Source: Ktedonospora formicarum (lineage in GTDB: Bacteria; Chloroflexota; Ktedonobacteria; Ktedonobacterales; Ktedonobacteraceae). From it: DNA of 64,000 nucleotides. Shown here in pieces: positions 35,934 to 45,809 of this stretch (position 1 is the first letter of the stretch; each line of letters begins with the position of its first letter). The stretch spans positions 310,001 through 374,000 of the forward strand of contig NZ_BNJF01000001.1 in assembly GCF_016587355.1 (NCBI RefSeq), given 5' to 3'. The position numbers were made by a program, and so were the translations under genes. The notes under the pieces were generated by a model. That model was given only the letters and a program-made list of their open reading frames with translations, made no database searches and had not been told where the DNA came from.

Positions 35934-38141
35934 TTAGGGGGAGGTGAGGATCAACCCAGGAAATCCCACGGCGACAAACTGCGAGCCAGACCAGGTCACG
36001 CCTAAAAGATTTTGCGAGGTTCCTGAATTCTGGGCTATCCAGGTGCGATCGTCGGATGAGGTAAGGATTGTTCCGACCTCTCCCAAGTTTTCAGACCACC
36101 CCACGACGACAAACTGCGAGCCGGACCACGCCACGTTGGTAAGGTCTTGCGAAGTTCCTGAGTTCTGGGCTGTCCAGGTGCGGCCATTGGGTGAGGTGAG
36201 GATTGTACCGGACTTTCCCAGGGCGATAAACTGCGAATTTAACCAGGCCACGCTAGTAAGATCTTTTGACGTTCCCGAATTCTGGGCTGTCCAGGTGCGG
36301 CCATTGGGTGAGGTGAGAATCGTGCCAGATGCCCCGACGGCGACAAACTGCGAGCTGGACCACGCAACACCCAAAAGATTTTGCCGAAGATCTGAGCTTT
36401 GGGTCGTCCAGGTGTGGGCATCGGAGGAGGTGAGAATCATACCGCTGTCTCCTACAACTACAAACTGCGAGCCGGACCATGCGACACCCGAAAGGTTCAT
36501 CAGAGGGCCCGAGTACTGGGTCGTCCAGGTTAGTCCATCAGGCGAAGTAATAATCGTACTACCCTGCTCATTCCATCCCACAGCGATAAACTGCTCGTCT
36601 AACCAGGCTACATCCGAGCCATCATGCGTATCACCCGCTTTCTGGGCTATCCAGGTGTGCCCATCAGATGATGTGAGAATTGAATGAATCCCTACCGCAA
36701 CAAACTGCGAGCCGGACCACGCTACATCTAGAAGGTAAGCATCAGAGTCAGAAGTCTGGACATGCCACGTTATGCCAGGGTTGGCTTGGGTAGTCGCTGT
36801 GGCCTTCTCATTGGCTTGAGTGGTTGCAGTAGCCTGCCTATTGGCTTGGGTACTCATAGTGGCCTCACTATTGACTTGAGTAGTCGCTGTGGCTGCACGC
36901 CATAAGCTAAAGCTGCTTCCAGCTATAGAGACGAGGATCAGGAGAAGCAAGGCCCCAACAAGAATGGAGGAGCGTCGCTTGTTGGGGCCCACAGGTGCTG
37001 ATGGAGGAAATGTAGTTGAGCCCGGAGATGCACTGACAGGCTGCGTAGACATAATCAGGGAGCGAGGAGTTGCGACACCAGCTACCTCAGCAGAGACGCT
37101 CGAAGAATGCGCGACCTTCTCCTGTACAGGGACAACAACTGATGCCAGAGGAAAGGATTGAGCAAGCTGCATGTTACCAGAGGATGCGGCTAAGTTGTTG
37201 ACCGCAGGAGCATACTTCGAAGATGCGTCGAGGGTCGGGGGAGCGGGAAGCATGCTCTCTTTCCGCACTTCCTGCAGGGCTTCCTGCAAAACCTGGGCAA
37301 ACTCAGTGATCGAGGGGAAGCGTTCCTCCGGCTTTTTCGCCAGGGCACGTTGCAAAACAAGGTCAACGGCTGATGGGAGCAGAGGATTGCGTTCGCGAAC
37401 GGATGCAGGCTGCTCCTGAAGATGGGCAAACATCACATTCAGGGGAGATCCCTGAAAAGGGGGGCTGCCAGTGAGCAGCTCGTAGGCCATGATCGCAAGA
37501 GCATACTGATCGCTGGCAAAGCCTGGCTGATTGGCCCATTGTTCTGGGGCCATATAGAGGGGAGTACCACGTACATGCTGGCTCGCATTCGAGGTTGCGC
37601 TTGCTAAGCGCGCAATGCCAAAATCGCAGAGCAGCAGATGAGGGTAGTTGTCGGTTGCCGACTTGCTCTGAATCAAGAAGTTGGCGGGCTTGACATCCAA
37701 GTGCATGACCTGATGATCGTGCGCATATTGTAGAGATTGTCCAGCTTGCTGGATGAAATGCGCGATTTGCTTGAGCGTCAATGGTGAGGTTTGTCTCATT
37801 TGCGCCCGTTTTCTGAGCCAGGCAGTTAAGGAACCTTCAGGACGATAAGGCATAACCAGATACGCAACGTGAGCATCATCGATGGCTTCCTCGCCGTGGT
37901 CATACAATGGCAGGATCGCGGGATGGTCAAGCTGGGCAATAGCTGTCGCTTCCCGCCAGAAGAGGCGTAGGGCATCACTTGCAGCTTCCTGGTCCGACTG
38001 GATCATCTCCATTCGAATGAACTTGGCTGCGACTTGCCGCTGGACACGGACATCTTCAATAACGTAGACCTCACCCATACCGCCTCTGCCGATTAATTGG
38101 AGAATACGATAGTGACTAAACTGTTTCCCTACAAGTGCCAT
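35934..38141 (-). CDS. Membrane Ser/Thr protein kinase with extracellular seven-bladed Asp-box propeller
   Basis: The 735-residue protein starts MALVGKQFSHYRILQLIGRG after GGAGGG; the frame extends to 38225 without support. The cytoplasmic kinase domain (about 9-270) has the glycine loop IGRGGMGEVY, the Lys in VAAKF, HLDVKPANF in the catalytic loop (Leu replaces Arg of HRD), DFG and APE. A membrane helix (about 395-417) and a threonine/alanine/glutamine-rich stalk with repeated A-T-x-T-Q-A-N units follow. The outer part holds seven repeats of about 38 residues with the core VAWSGSQFVAVG and the Asp-box S-x-(D/N)-G-x-T-W. The seventh lacks its last strand, and the segment before the first (TWHVQ) can supply it, closing a propeller. 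The kinase probably senses an extracellular ligand. Confidence 0.9.
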   Translation of the reverse strand: MALVGKQFSHYRILQLIGRGGMGEVYVIEDVRVQRQVAAKFIRMEMIQSDQEAASDALRLFWREATAIAQLDHPAILPLYDHGEEAIDDAHVAYLVMPYRPEGSLTAWLRKRAQMRQTSPLTLKQIAHFIQQAGQSLQYAHDHQVMHLDVKPANFLIQSKSATDNYPHLLLCDFGIARLASATSNASQHVRGTPLYMAPEQWANQPGFASDQYALAIMAYELLTGSPPFQGSPLNVMFAHLQEQPASVRERNPLLPSAVDLVLQRALAKKPEERFPSITEFAQVLQEALQEVRKESMLPAPPTLDASSKYAPAVNNLAASSGNMQLAQSFPLASVVVPVQEKVAHSSSVSAEVAGVATPRSLIMSTQPVSASPGSTTFPPSAPVGPNKRRSSILVGALLLLILVSIAGSSFSLWRAATATTQVNSEATMSTQANRQATATTQANEKATATTQANPGITWHVQTSDSDAYLLDVAWSGSQFVAVGIHSILTSSDGHTWIAQKAGDTHDGSDVAWLDEQFIAVGWNEQGSTIITSPDGLTWTTQYSGPLMNLSGVAWSGSQFVVVGDSGMILTSSDAHTWTTQSSDLRQNLLGVAWSSSQFVAVGASGTILTSPNGRTWTAQNSGTSKDLTSVAWLNSQFIALGKSGTILTSPNGRTWTAQNSGTSQDLTNVAWSGSQFVVVGWSENLGEVGTILTSSDDRTWIAQNSGTSQNLLGVTWSGSQFVAVGFPGLILTSP

Positions 38142-38273
38142 AAACCCTCCCTGTTTTGCACATGTCCAATTTTCACAAGAAGCATACCAGGTGAGAAACG
38201 AGTCTCCCAGGGGCATCTGTACCATTGATCACTCTTTACCCCAACCTCCCCTCTACCTTTCATCTAAGACCCG

Positions 38274-39167
38274 TCACTCGCTCTCGACCCGAGACAACAG
38301 ATAGATGGATGAGCGCCTTGCAAGCGTGTCAACTGTTTTTTGGAGCTGTATTTTTTTCGTGATGGTAGTAGCGATCACTGCGACCAAAGCAAGCACAATT
38401 AATATGCCCGCTAGAGTGTAGATCTCACCATAGCAGGAAGCTGAGCCATAACCGGCGAAGGTAACCAGGGCAATCAATAGCCCTCCACCATACAGTACCA
38501 CCAAGAAGAGCCACCTACTCATACCATAGCGTTTCTTATGTTCCGTTGGCCAGAAATTACGTTTATCGTATTTGAGGAGTATGGCAGGTGTGAAAACAAA
38601 CACAAGCATACCCAGACACGCTATGATATAGAGTATAATTTTGATGTCTTTCCAGGGAACCTCATCTGATGGGATCAGATGCGCATGCACAGGAATGTTT
38701 ATATGCACGGTCTTATCTTGAAATTCAAACGCTCCAAATGGTTCAGGATAGAAGACATCCCCAGTAATTGTGCCATCCACTATCTGGCGATCCGGTCCAG
38801 CAAGAGAACTGGGAAATGTATAACTTAGGTTGAACGTGAGCGCCTGCCGATCCCGTTTGTTTGAGGTAAAGATTGTATCGCCCCAGTTGCTGGGTTTTGG
38901 TGGGGCGAGTTGAACGTCTTTCAGGCCAGCCAGATGCAAAATGATTGCCCTACTTCCCCATAGATCATTCACAGTCGTTACATGTGGATCTACTCGTAAG
39001 GCAATCGTCTCACCGCGAAACACAGTCGGACTCCATGAAGCTGTATTGGATATTTTATGCCGAAAACAGTCCGCATATAGATTGGCATACAGTATATACA
39101 TTCCCGCGATGACCATTGTGAGGATTATAATAAGCTGCCTTGTGGGAGTAGTATTTGGATTATCCAT
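38274..39167 (-). CDS. Hypothetical membrane protein with large external domain
   Basis: The 297-residue product begins with a membrane anchor (about 10-30), has an external domain of about 140 residues rich in beta-strand patterns, and then three membrane helices (about 177-197, 219-241, 247-267) with a basic C-terminus. I do not recognise the family. It follows the gene at 39194-40072 by 26 bases on the same strand, so the two are probably co-transcribed and may act together at the membrane. Confidence 0.65.
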   Translation of the reverse strand: MDNPNTTPTRQLIIILTMVIAGMYILYANLYADCFRHKISNTASWSPTVFRGETIALRVDPHVTTVNDLWGSRAIILHLAGLKDVQLAPPKPSNWGDTIFTSNKRDRQALTFNLSYTFPSSLAGPDRQIVDGTITGDVFYPEPFGAFEFQDKTVHINIPVHAHLIPSDEVPWKDIKIILYIIACLGMLVFVFTPAILLKYDKRNFWPTEHKKRYGMSRWLFLVVLYGGGLLIALVTFAGYGSASCYGEIYTLAGILIVLALVAVIATTITKKIQLQKTVDTLARRSSIYLLSRVESE

Positions 39168-39193
39168 TGTTCTCCTGACTGATACGGAGGTGA

Positions 39194-40072
39194 TTACTGG
39201 ACAGATATGCTCCCATATTCGCTTAATTTCTGATCGATGAGGAGCTTAAAGAGGTCATAGTTTGTGATAGAACCAATGCCCAGCGCAAGCCAGTTATGGC
39301 GACCAGCGTACAATTTGAGAAAGCCTTTTTGCTCTATAGCCGATGAAAGCTCATGCCAGGCTTTTCGTTTCTCCTTCTCTCCTCGCTTGTGGATAATCTC
39401 ATAGTTATTTATACCCATCATTGCTCCCAGGGGCAGTTCAAACCAGACGGTTTCTCCCGCCTGAAGCGTGGCCTGAATACGCGGGAGTTGTACTTGTATG
39501 ATTTCGCGCGCAAGCTCTGCTTTAAACAGAGAGAGGCCAGTCACGCCATTTCCAAGATTGCTCTCGTCAAGCAAAATTTTCTTTTTATCTCCTCGCCGTC
39601 CAATCGTGATGTTATATTTATCTTTCATATGGGCACCATAGCGATAGACAGCAACAGCCCTGAAGCGTAGAGCCATCTCCTCATAGAGGAATACCTCGGT
39701 CTGCTTTCTCCCGGCTAGCACCACGCCTTTGCTGCATTGATAGAGATGTTTCCCTTGCAGGGAAAACGCCGCAGCAAGGAGACGAAGCGACGCCAAGGAG
39801 ACGAGTAAACCTATTGGCATAAAAAGCAGAACATACAAACCTAAAGCGATAGCCCATCCATTCGCGTCAGTTGGAGGTGACGTGATTATAACCGCAGGAA
39901 TAAGAGCAAGAGGCCCGACTCCCCAAAAGAGCAGCATAAAAAAGCCAAGGAAGAAGGACCCGATTTTTTCTATAGAATATCTGTGAATGATCGAGCCAAG
40001 GTTCCATTCACTTACTACGGCCTGTACACCTGATGGAATCGAAACCTTGATGACTCGTAATGATTGCTTCAC
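39194..40072 (-). CDS. Hypothetical protein with two membrane helices, DUF6585-like pattern
   Basis: The 292 residues start with a short soluble segment, then two membrane helices (about 38-60 and 74-100) and a C-terminal cytoplasmic domain. The segment HLYQCSKGVVLAGRKQTEVF resembles proteins with a display-type domain often annotated DUF6585 in Ktedonobacteria; I am not certain. No enzymatic motif is visible. It is first of a two-gene unit with the membrane protein at 38274. Confidence 0.6.
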   Translation of the reverse strand: MKQSLRVIKVSIPSGVQAVVSEWNLGSIIHRYSIEKIGSFFLGFFMLLFWGVGPLALIPAVIITSPPTDANGWAIALGLYVLLFMPIGLLVSLASLRLLAAAFSLQGKHLYQCSKGVVLAGRKQTEVFLYEEMALRFRAVAVYRYGAHMKDKYNITIGRRGDKKKILLDESNLGNGVTGLSLFKAELAREIIQVQLPRIQATLQAGETVWFELPLGAMMGINNYEIIHKRGEKEKRKAWHELSSAIEQKGFLKLYAGRHNWLALGIGSITNYDLFKLLIDQKLSEYGSISVQ

Positions 40073-40864
40073 GATAAACCCTCAAACATCTGTTCCCCCG
40101 ACTAATTCGGGCAACTGCGACATCTTACCTGGAAGTGTACAAGGGAAACATCGTGTTTTCCAGGACAGTGACCGGACACATTCAGGACAATCTAAACCAA
40201 TAATCCCATATGCATCTTTTACCTTTTTCGAAACTAACTGGGAGGTCACTATCGCTGCTCCCTAAGCGGGCTGATCAGGGAAAAATCATATATAAGCTAC
40301 TGGCAGCGCGGGAAGGGCATCTGTATATCGTATCCAGGGCACATACTTTGCGGATACCTGAAAGCGCTGAAATATCTTCGGTATCTCTGAGCATTGATAA
40401 ATGCTAGGTCATTGCTTACAGTGTGAATACGAGTGATGATGATGTACCGAGCACAGGTCACAGTTACATTTGGGAGGTGAATTGGGATCTGGAAGCCCAG
40501 GCTACAAAGGACTGGGATGAAGGAGCAACGAGCCACCTTGAGACATTTCTCTTTTGCAAGCACTTTCTACAGAGGCAAACATTCAGAAGTCCCCTCCTCT
40601 CCAATCAGAGCACCACTGCATCCCTAGATTGAATGATGAAGAATTCCGGGTATTGCTTCTCCAATTACAATATGCCAACCACGGCTGGCAAAGTCCCATC
40701 AGAGAGCATGGCTCCGCAATCGTTCATTCAATGCGCTCTTAGATATCCTGGCTACCCAGAAGATACCTGTGGTCACAATGGATCAGGCTATCAATGAGAT
40801 CACGCCACAACTGTGACGCCAGATGCTTGAATGTTTGTGGCGTATGGTAAATATGGGAGGTAGG
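40073..40864. other. Gene-free stretch
   Basis: About 800 bases hold only short ORFs in several frames without ribosome sites. One piece near 40740-40815 (LLDILATQKIPVVTMDQAI) looks protein-like and could be debris of a decayed gene, but I cannot assign it. Confidence 0.4.
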
Positions 40865-40908
40865 TCGCCTCTCCCCTTTCCCATATCTCACGGGAGAGGG
40901 AGAGGCGA
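40865..40908. repeat. Hairpin downstream of the metallo-hydrolase gene
   Basis: TCGCCTCTCCC (40865-40875) is the exact reverse complement of 40898-40908, with further partial pairing inside. It lies about 60 bases past the stop of the gene ending at 40971 and is a probable terminator without T-run on that strand. Confidence 0.5.
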
Positions 40909-40970
40909 TTTACGCTTTTACAATGAGGGGGCTCTATTAAGTTCTTGGCTATCGAACCCCAATAGATAAA

Positions 40971-41783
40971 TCAGGCATCCAAACTGATGCTTTCGCCACC
41001 CCATTTTTTACGCTCTTCTATCTGTTCCCAATGAACCTCTTCGCCTGGTTGTAACCAAAGGACAGAAAGTTCACGCCTTTGTGCCGTAGCAGTAAAGAGT
41101 TCTACGGCTTGAGGATATTCCCGATAGATATCCGTATCAAGTCCATAGTGAATAGGGCAAACTGCTTTAGCTTTGAGTGCTATCCCTGCCGCAACAGCCT
41201 GCTCAGGCGTCAGAGAGGCTGGAATTTCGCTTGAAGCGTAATACGGTCGCTGGAGAAGAATATCCGGACGCGAAACCAATGCCCCATTGATAGGCAAAAA
41301 GGCGAGATCAAAAGGGCCATATCTCTGCTGGATTTGCCACCAATATCCATGCCAGAGCGTATCTCCACAATGAATGACACGTTTTCCATCACCCTCAATA
41401 ATCCAAGAAACCTGATCATCTCCAAATCCGTCAACTGCAGGAACTGCTGTGAGTCGAAATGTAGAGACCTGAATAGGATTTTCTTGCTGGACTGGCAAGC
41501 TCGCGAAGCCATCTTGTTCAACCACGTGTGCCTGTGGTTGATGACAAACTACCTGCCCATTTGCTTGCATATATTGACGTATCGTTTCAGGATGATAATG
41601 ATCACTATGCAGGTGAGTAATCAAAGTATATTGGGCTGTTCCTGGTTCTATTGCATCGGTGAGTTCTTCCGAACTTATTCCTTTACCAGTAAGGTTAGAG
41701 TCTCTAGTGAAAGGATCTATCTGAAGCGTTGTCTCGCCTAGTGTCACTGCTAGTCCTGCCCAAAATAATCGTTTGATCCGCAT
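40971..41783 (-). CDS. MBL-fold metal-dependent hydrolase, UlaG-like
   Basis: The 270-residue protein has the beta-lactamase-fold metal motif HLHSDHYH (His57, His59, Asp61, His62), a later His/Asp pair (HCGDTLWH near 138-145) and a C-terminal CPIHYG. The overall pattern, starting MRIKRLFWAGLAVTLGETTL, resembles the UlaG-like branch that hydrolyses lactones or acts on unknown phosphorylated substrates. The gene stands alone on its strand, followed by a hairpin. The substrate cannot be deduced. Confidence 0.85.
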   Translation of the reverse strand: MRIKRLFWAGLAVTLGETTLQIDPFTRDSNLTGKGISSEELTDAIEPGTAQYTLITHLHSDHYHPETIRQYMQANGQVVCHQPQAHVVEQDGFASLPVQQENPIQVSTFRLTAVPAVDGFGDDQVSWIIEGDGKRVIHCGDTLWHGYWWQIQQRYGPFDLAFLPINGALVSRPDILLQRPYYASSEIPASLTPEQAVAAGIALKAKAVCPIHYGLDTDIYREYPQAVELFTATAQRRELSVLWLQPGEEVHWEQIEERKKWGGESISLDA

Positions 41784-41871
41784 CTTATTTCCTTTTTTCT
41801 TTCCTCTATTTTGCTCTTTCCTCTGAGAGAGATTACCGGCTATGGTGATAACGTTTGCCTAGACAGGCCTT

Positions 41872-42714
41872 TCATCTTTTTAAGAGCTGGAAGCCACTGT
41901 GTGCGGTTACCACTTGAATGAAGACGGAATTGGCAACATGGCTTGCGGCCCCAGTAGTCGAGGGCTGCGCAAGCTCCTGAAGCATCTGCCTGCGAGTGAT
42001 TTTCGCCTGCTCAGGATCGCTATCTAGAGAGTTAGTCCATTCAGGATGCTCAATCTGCACAGCACTATAGAAGATATCGCCGAGAATAATAACGCGTTCC
42101 TCGCCCGCTGTTACCAGCAGCGATGCGTGACCAGCCGTATGCCCTGGCGTAGCCAGAACCGTTACTCCGGGTACGATATCCTCTCCCTCTTCTGCAAACT
42201 CGATGCGATGCTCCAGTAGATGTAGTGCGTCAGCAACGCTGGCTCTCCTCTCCGGCTGATTGTCGAAGCGGTGCCACTCAGCGCTCCGTATCAAATAGCG
42301 TGCATTCGGGAAGATCAGGGCCAGCTCGCCATTGGCCTCACGCACGGCACCGTTCACATGATCCGCGTGCATGTGTGTGATAAAGACTATATCGATGTCA
42401 GCAGGATTGAGGCCCGCCTGCTCAAGGTGGGAAAGGAGTTGGCCGCCATAGCACTTGAAACGGCTGCTCTCATAGGTTCTGGGGCCCAGGCCAGTATCAA
42501 CCAATATCGTCTGCTCAGGAGTCTGGAGCAGATAGGCACCCAAGCTGCCGACAAGTTGGCCATTGTCATCGAGTTCATTTCGATAGACCTGCCAGTCTGT
42601 CGCGGTGATTGTTGGGAATACGGCTGCTGTATTGAAGAGAATATATCCATCGGGTAGATACGTTATGCGAACGTTGCCTGGTGTAATCGAACTAGAGATT
42701 GCTGCCTTGACCAT
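41872..42714 (-). CDS. MBL-fold hydrolase, lactonase-like, divergent from LysR
   Basis: About 280 residues from ATG 42714 (AAGGAA site eight bases upstream). The metal motif is THMHADHVNG (His114, His116, Asp118, His119), with a later HTAGHASLLV and LGDIFYSAVQIEHPEW that bring further ligands (His and bridging Asp). This order is that of the AHL-lactonase/AttM-like branch, which opens lactone rings; quorum quenching is only one option. A LysR gene starts 161 bases away on the other strand and probably controls it. Confidence 0.85.
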   Translation of the reverse strand: MVKAAISSSITPGNVRITYLPDGYILFNTAAVFPTITATDWQVYRNELDDNGQLVGSLGAYLLQTPEQTILVDTGLGPRTYESSRFKCYGGQLLSHLEQAGLNPADIDIVFITHMHADHVNGAVREANGELALIFPNARYLIRSAEWHRFDNQPERRASVADALHLLEHRIEFAEEGEDIVPGVTVLATPGHTAGHASLLVTAGEERVIILGDIFYSAVQIEHPEWTNSLDSDPEQAKITRRQMLQELAQPSTTGAASHVANSVFIQVVTAHSGFQLLKR

Positions 42715-42875
42715 TGAATCGCGTTCCTTTCCAACAGGGAATAACACCTCTTGCCAATTTCATTTGATCTTCACAAAAAGAAAACCTTTCTTCCAAGGAT
42801 AAGGTTAGTTATGATATAGTGTCAATATAAAGTTTCTGACGTTTTGTTTCATTTTCGCTGAAGAAAGAAGGCTGG

Positions 42876-43757
42876 ATGGAATTCCGCTATCTTGCAACCT
42901 TTCAGACCATCGTGCGCGAGGGCAGCTTTACCAGAGCCGCCGAGGCACTCTCCTATGCCCCGTCCACCATTACGCTGCACATGCAGCACTTGGAGACTGA
43001 ACTGGGCTTCAAGCTCTTTGTGCGCCAGGGCAAACGAATTCAGCTTTCGACAGCAGGACAGGCTCTCTACGAGCAGATCGATGTTCTGCTCCAGCAGGCA
43101 CGCACATTGGAACAAACCATGAGAGAGATCGCAGCTGGTGAAACGGGGAGCCTGCGTATCGGGGCAATCGAGCCTGTGGCAAGTTGGTGCCTCATGCCTT
43201 TACTGGCTCAATTTTGCCAGGAGTATCCGAACATGCATGTGGCGCTAGAAGTGACGGGCACACGCTTTATCTGTCAGCGTGTAGCAAAGGGCCAGTTAGA
43301 AATTGGCCTCTGTTCTCCTCCCCCAGCTGAATTGGGGCTCACCTTTGAGCCACTCTTGTTTGAACCCATCGCGCTACTCATTCCAACCACGCATCCACTG
43401 GCGCAGGTACAGCAGGTGACGCCAGCAGACCTTTGCAATCAACGCCTCCTTCTCACTGGTCAGTATTGCGCATACCGGGAAACCATTGAATACTTTTTCA
43501 CCCAACATGGTCTCACCACACGCCCATACATGGAGATCAGCAGCTTCGATGCGCTCAAGCAAGGGGTGCAGGCTGGCATTGGTATTGCGATCGTACCTGC
43601 CAGAGCGGTGACACCTGCCCCAGAGGGAACCGTGCTGCGTTCGCTTTCAGAATTTTCGCTGACGCTGCCTGTGGGCCTGATCCGCTCACCACAGCACTAT
43701 GTATCCCGACCAATACTGGAAAAACTCATCATGGAGTTGCGTACGCGGGCTGGATAA
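42876..43757 (+). CDS. LysR-family transcriptional regulator
   Basis: The 293-residue protein begins MEFRYLATFQTIVREGSFTR with a typical winged HTH (AAEALSYAPSTITLHMQHLE, then ETELGFKLFVRQGKR). The C-terminal periplasmic-binding-like effector domain starts near residue 90 (GSLRIGAIEPVASWCLMPLL). LysR proteins usually activate a divergent target, here the lactonase-like gene at 42714. The AT-rich intergenic region contains TTATGATATAG-type sequence suited to a T-N11-A LysR site, though I cannot fix the exact box. Confidence 0.93.
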   Translation: MEFRYLATFQTIVREGSFTRAAEALSYAPSTITLHMQHLETELGFKLFVRQGKRIQLSTAGQALYEQIDVLLQQARTLEQTMREIAAGETGSLRIGAIEPVASWCLMPLLAQFCQEYPNMHVALEVTGTRFICQRVAKGQLEIGLCSPPPAELGLTFEPLLFEPIALLIPTTHPLAQVQQVTPADLCNQRLLLTGQYCAYRETIEYFFTQHGLTTRPYMEISSFDALKQGVQAGIGIAIVPARAVTPAPEGTVLRSLSEFSLTLPVGLIRSPQHYVSRPILEKLIMELRTRAG

Positions 43758-43911
43758 TATTCGGTGGTCAGCTTGTTGTCTGGGTCGTGGTAGTGCGGGT
43801 CAGAGCCGGGGCATTCTCGCTCGTTTTTTGTAATTCCTTAACACTGTATGATGGGGAATATATAGGAAGCAGGAGACGCTCCCCTGCTTCCTACGAACAC
43901 GCCCTTGTATG

Positions 43912-45141
43912 CTAGCCTTTATACTCAAGAATATAGAGGCCCGCATTGTAATCGGTAACGTAAAGTAATCCCTGCTTGTCCACAAAGACATCACAGGACT
44001 GAATAACCTGGGCGCTCTGCGGGCGCGGATCGTACATCTTTTTAGGCGCGGGCGGCACAAAATAGGCCAGTTCTTCGGGCCGGAAGGGATCTTTGACACT
44101 GTAGACGCGTATCCCGGCGTTCTGGTAGGTGGCGAAAATCACTTCGGAACTTTGAAAGCTGTCGGGACGGTTCTCATGCAGGTTATGGGGGCCGAAGTGT
44201 CCTCCCTTGGCGCAGTAATCCTCCTCGGCGGGATTGGGAAAGGTTGAAATCGTGACCGGATTGGTCGGCTCACGTACATCGACTACCCAGGTATGCTTCA
44301 CGCCATCCTCGCAGTTGTCTGCAACCCCCTCATCGGCGACAATCACAAGGTTGCGGTCGAGCAGAGGCAGGCTGGTATGTGTGCCACCGCCAAAGGGAGG
44401 ATTCCAGTTACGGTGTGCCAGCAATTGGGGGGATGTGGGATCGCTGACATCCAGCACAGTCAGGCCGCCATCGCGCCAAGAACCATAGGCTCTATTGCCC
44501 GCCACAATCGCGTGATGCAGGGCATAGCGCCAGCCACTCCAGGTCGGAGTTTCCCCGCCAGCCTGCCACATACCGGGAATCCACCATTTGCCCACGACCT
44601 GCGGGCTCGTGGGGTCAGCCATGTCAATTACAATGAAGATATGGTCGGTATAGCCCGCCAGGGAAGCGGAGGCATAGGCATAGCGCCCCCCGACATACCA
44701 GATACGGTGCAAACCGAAGCCCTTGACTGGCATAAAACCGATCTCGCGTGGGTGCGCAGGGTCCGCGATATTGAAGACACGCAGGCCAGCCGCGAAATCA
44801 GCCCTTTGGCCGCCAAACGTCTCAGCAAAAGATTTCGTATAATAATCGGTTTTGTCGATGTGAATGTTCGGTGAATAAATATTGACCGCGTTAATCACCA
44901 ACAGCAAGTCTTCGGCGGCCTGAAGGTGCAACGACCACGTATTGGGCGGGGTCGCGATGAAATTGACCGGGCGCGGGCGCTTAGGATCCGAAACATCCAA
45001 CACGGTCACACCATTGCTAAACATATGCCCAATATAAGCATGGCCCTTGTGAACCATGATCTGCACCCCATCCCCTCGATCCCCCTGGTCCGAATAAGCC
45101 ACAAAATCTATGTTCTTGCGCGCGAATTGCTCAGAAGCCAT
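43912..45141 (-). CDS. LVIVD-repeat beta-propeller protein
   Basis: The 409-residue product consists of repeated units of about 45-50 residues ending in a (L/V)-x-V-x-D-(V/I)-x-(D/N)-P motif: VTVLDVSDPKRP, LRVFNIADPAHP, FIVIDMADPTSP, LTVLDVSDPTSP, TWVVDVREPTNP, IRVYSVKDPFRP. This is the LVIVD propeller family, often surface-associated. There is no signal peptide from the ATG at 45141, which has GGAAAGGTG upstream. Histidine-rich turns (LHHAIV, GGHFGPHNLHENRP) recall selenium-binding-protein-like propellers and may bind a metal. The function is unknown; the gene stands alone. Confidence 0.82.
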   Translation of the reverse strand: MASEQFARKNIDFVAYSDQGDRGDGVQIMVHKGHAYIGHMFSNGVTVLDVSDPKRPRPVNFIATPPNTWSLHLQAAEDLLLVINAVNIYSPNIHIDKTDYYTKSFAETFGGQRADFAAGLRVFNIADPAHPREIGFMPVKGFGLHRIWYVGGRYAYASASLAGYTDHIFIVIDMADPTSPQVVGKWWIPGMWQAGGETPTWSGWRYALHHAIVAGNRAYGSWRDGGLTVLDVSDPTSPQLLAHRNWNPPFGGGTHTSLPLLDRNLVIVADEGVADNCEDGVKHTWVVDVREPTNPVTISTFPNPAEEDYCAKGGHFGPHNLHENRPDSFQSSEVIFATYQNAGIRVYSVKDPFRPEELAYFVPPAPKKMYDPRPQSAQVIQSCDVFVDKQGLLYVTDYNAGLYILEYKG

Positions 45142-45404
45142 CGATACAATCACCTTTCCGGTAAGCTATTCATGTGTATGAGCAAAGCCGCCTGGGATGA
45201 GAGGGGGCTTCCTCACAGCGATCAGCTTGCATAAACTCAGACATGGCGGCGCGGCTAGCCACAGTTCAGGTGGCGTTCACACATGCTTTTCAGAGTATGC
45301 CACGAGAAATAGCGCGGGAGCCGCATAAGATAGTATAGCATTCCCGCAGCTCTACGAGCCAGCCATCCCGAATGCCTCTTTATGTCGCAGACATGTATAG
45401 GGAA

Positions 45405-45458
45405 AAGGGATGTGAGTATCATGCGGGCGCGAATGTCCGCATGATACTCACATCCCTT
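45405..45458. repeat. 22-bp perfect inverted repeat, 10-base loop
   Basis: Arms 45405-45426 and 45437-45458 are exact reverse complements. It lies in a 668-base gene-free region between the LVIVD gene start and the SnoaL-like gene end. No T-run adjoins. Confidence 0.7.
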
Positions 45459-45809
45459 GACTCATAGTAGGCATGGAGGGACACAGCCTCTCATAGTGAG
45501 GCACTGCACATATCCACAATTAATCCACACCCTGAGTCAGATACCCCATGATGACTCGACGCCCCACGCCTGAATGACTGACTCTTCTACACATGTAACA
45601 GAGATGAAAGAGTGGCAGCATCTGAAGCGGTCGAACAAGCCTGAGATGCGCAAAGGCAACGTTGTTAGCGCTTTTTCCCCAGACAGCTTTTTCAGCCTGA
45701 TTGCAAATTCGCTTTGTAAAATGTGTAGAAGAATCAGTCCTAAAGAAAAGGGGCAGGCAGAACAAAACAGATGAGAGAGGAACGTTGAAGCCGTTTCTGG
45801 CGGCGTAAG

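Noticed and set aside
35940..36780. Repeated DNA as a CRISPR array
   Set aside because: The repeats encode propeller blades in one open frame and have no constant repeat/spacer pattern.
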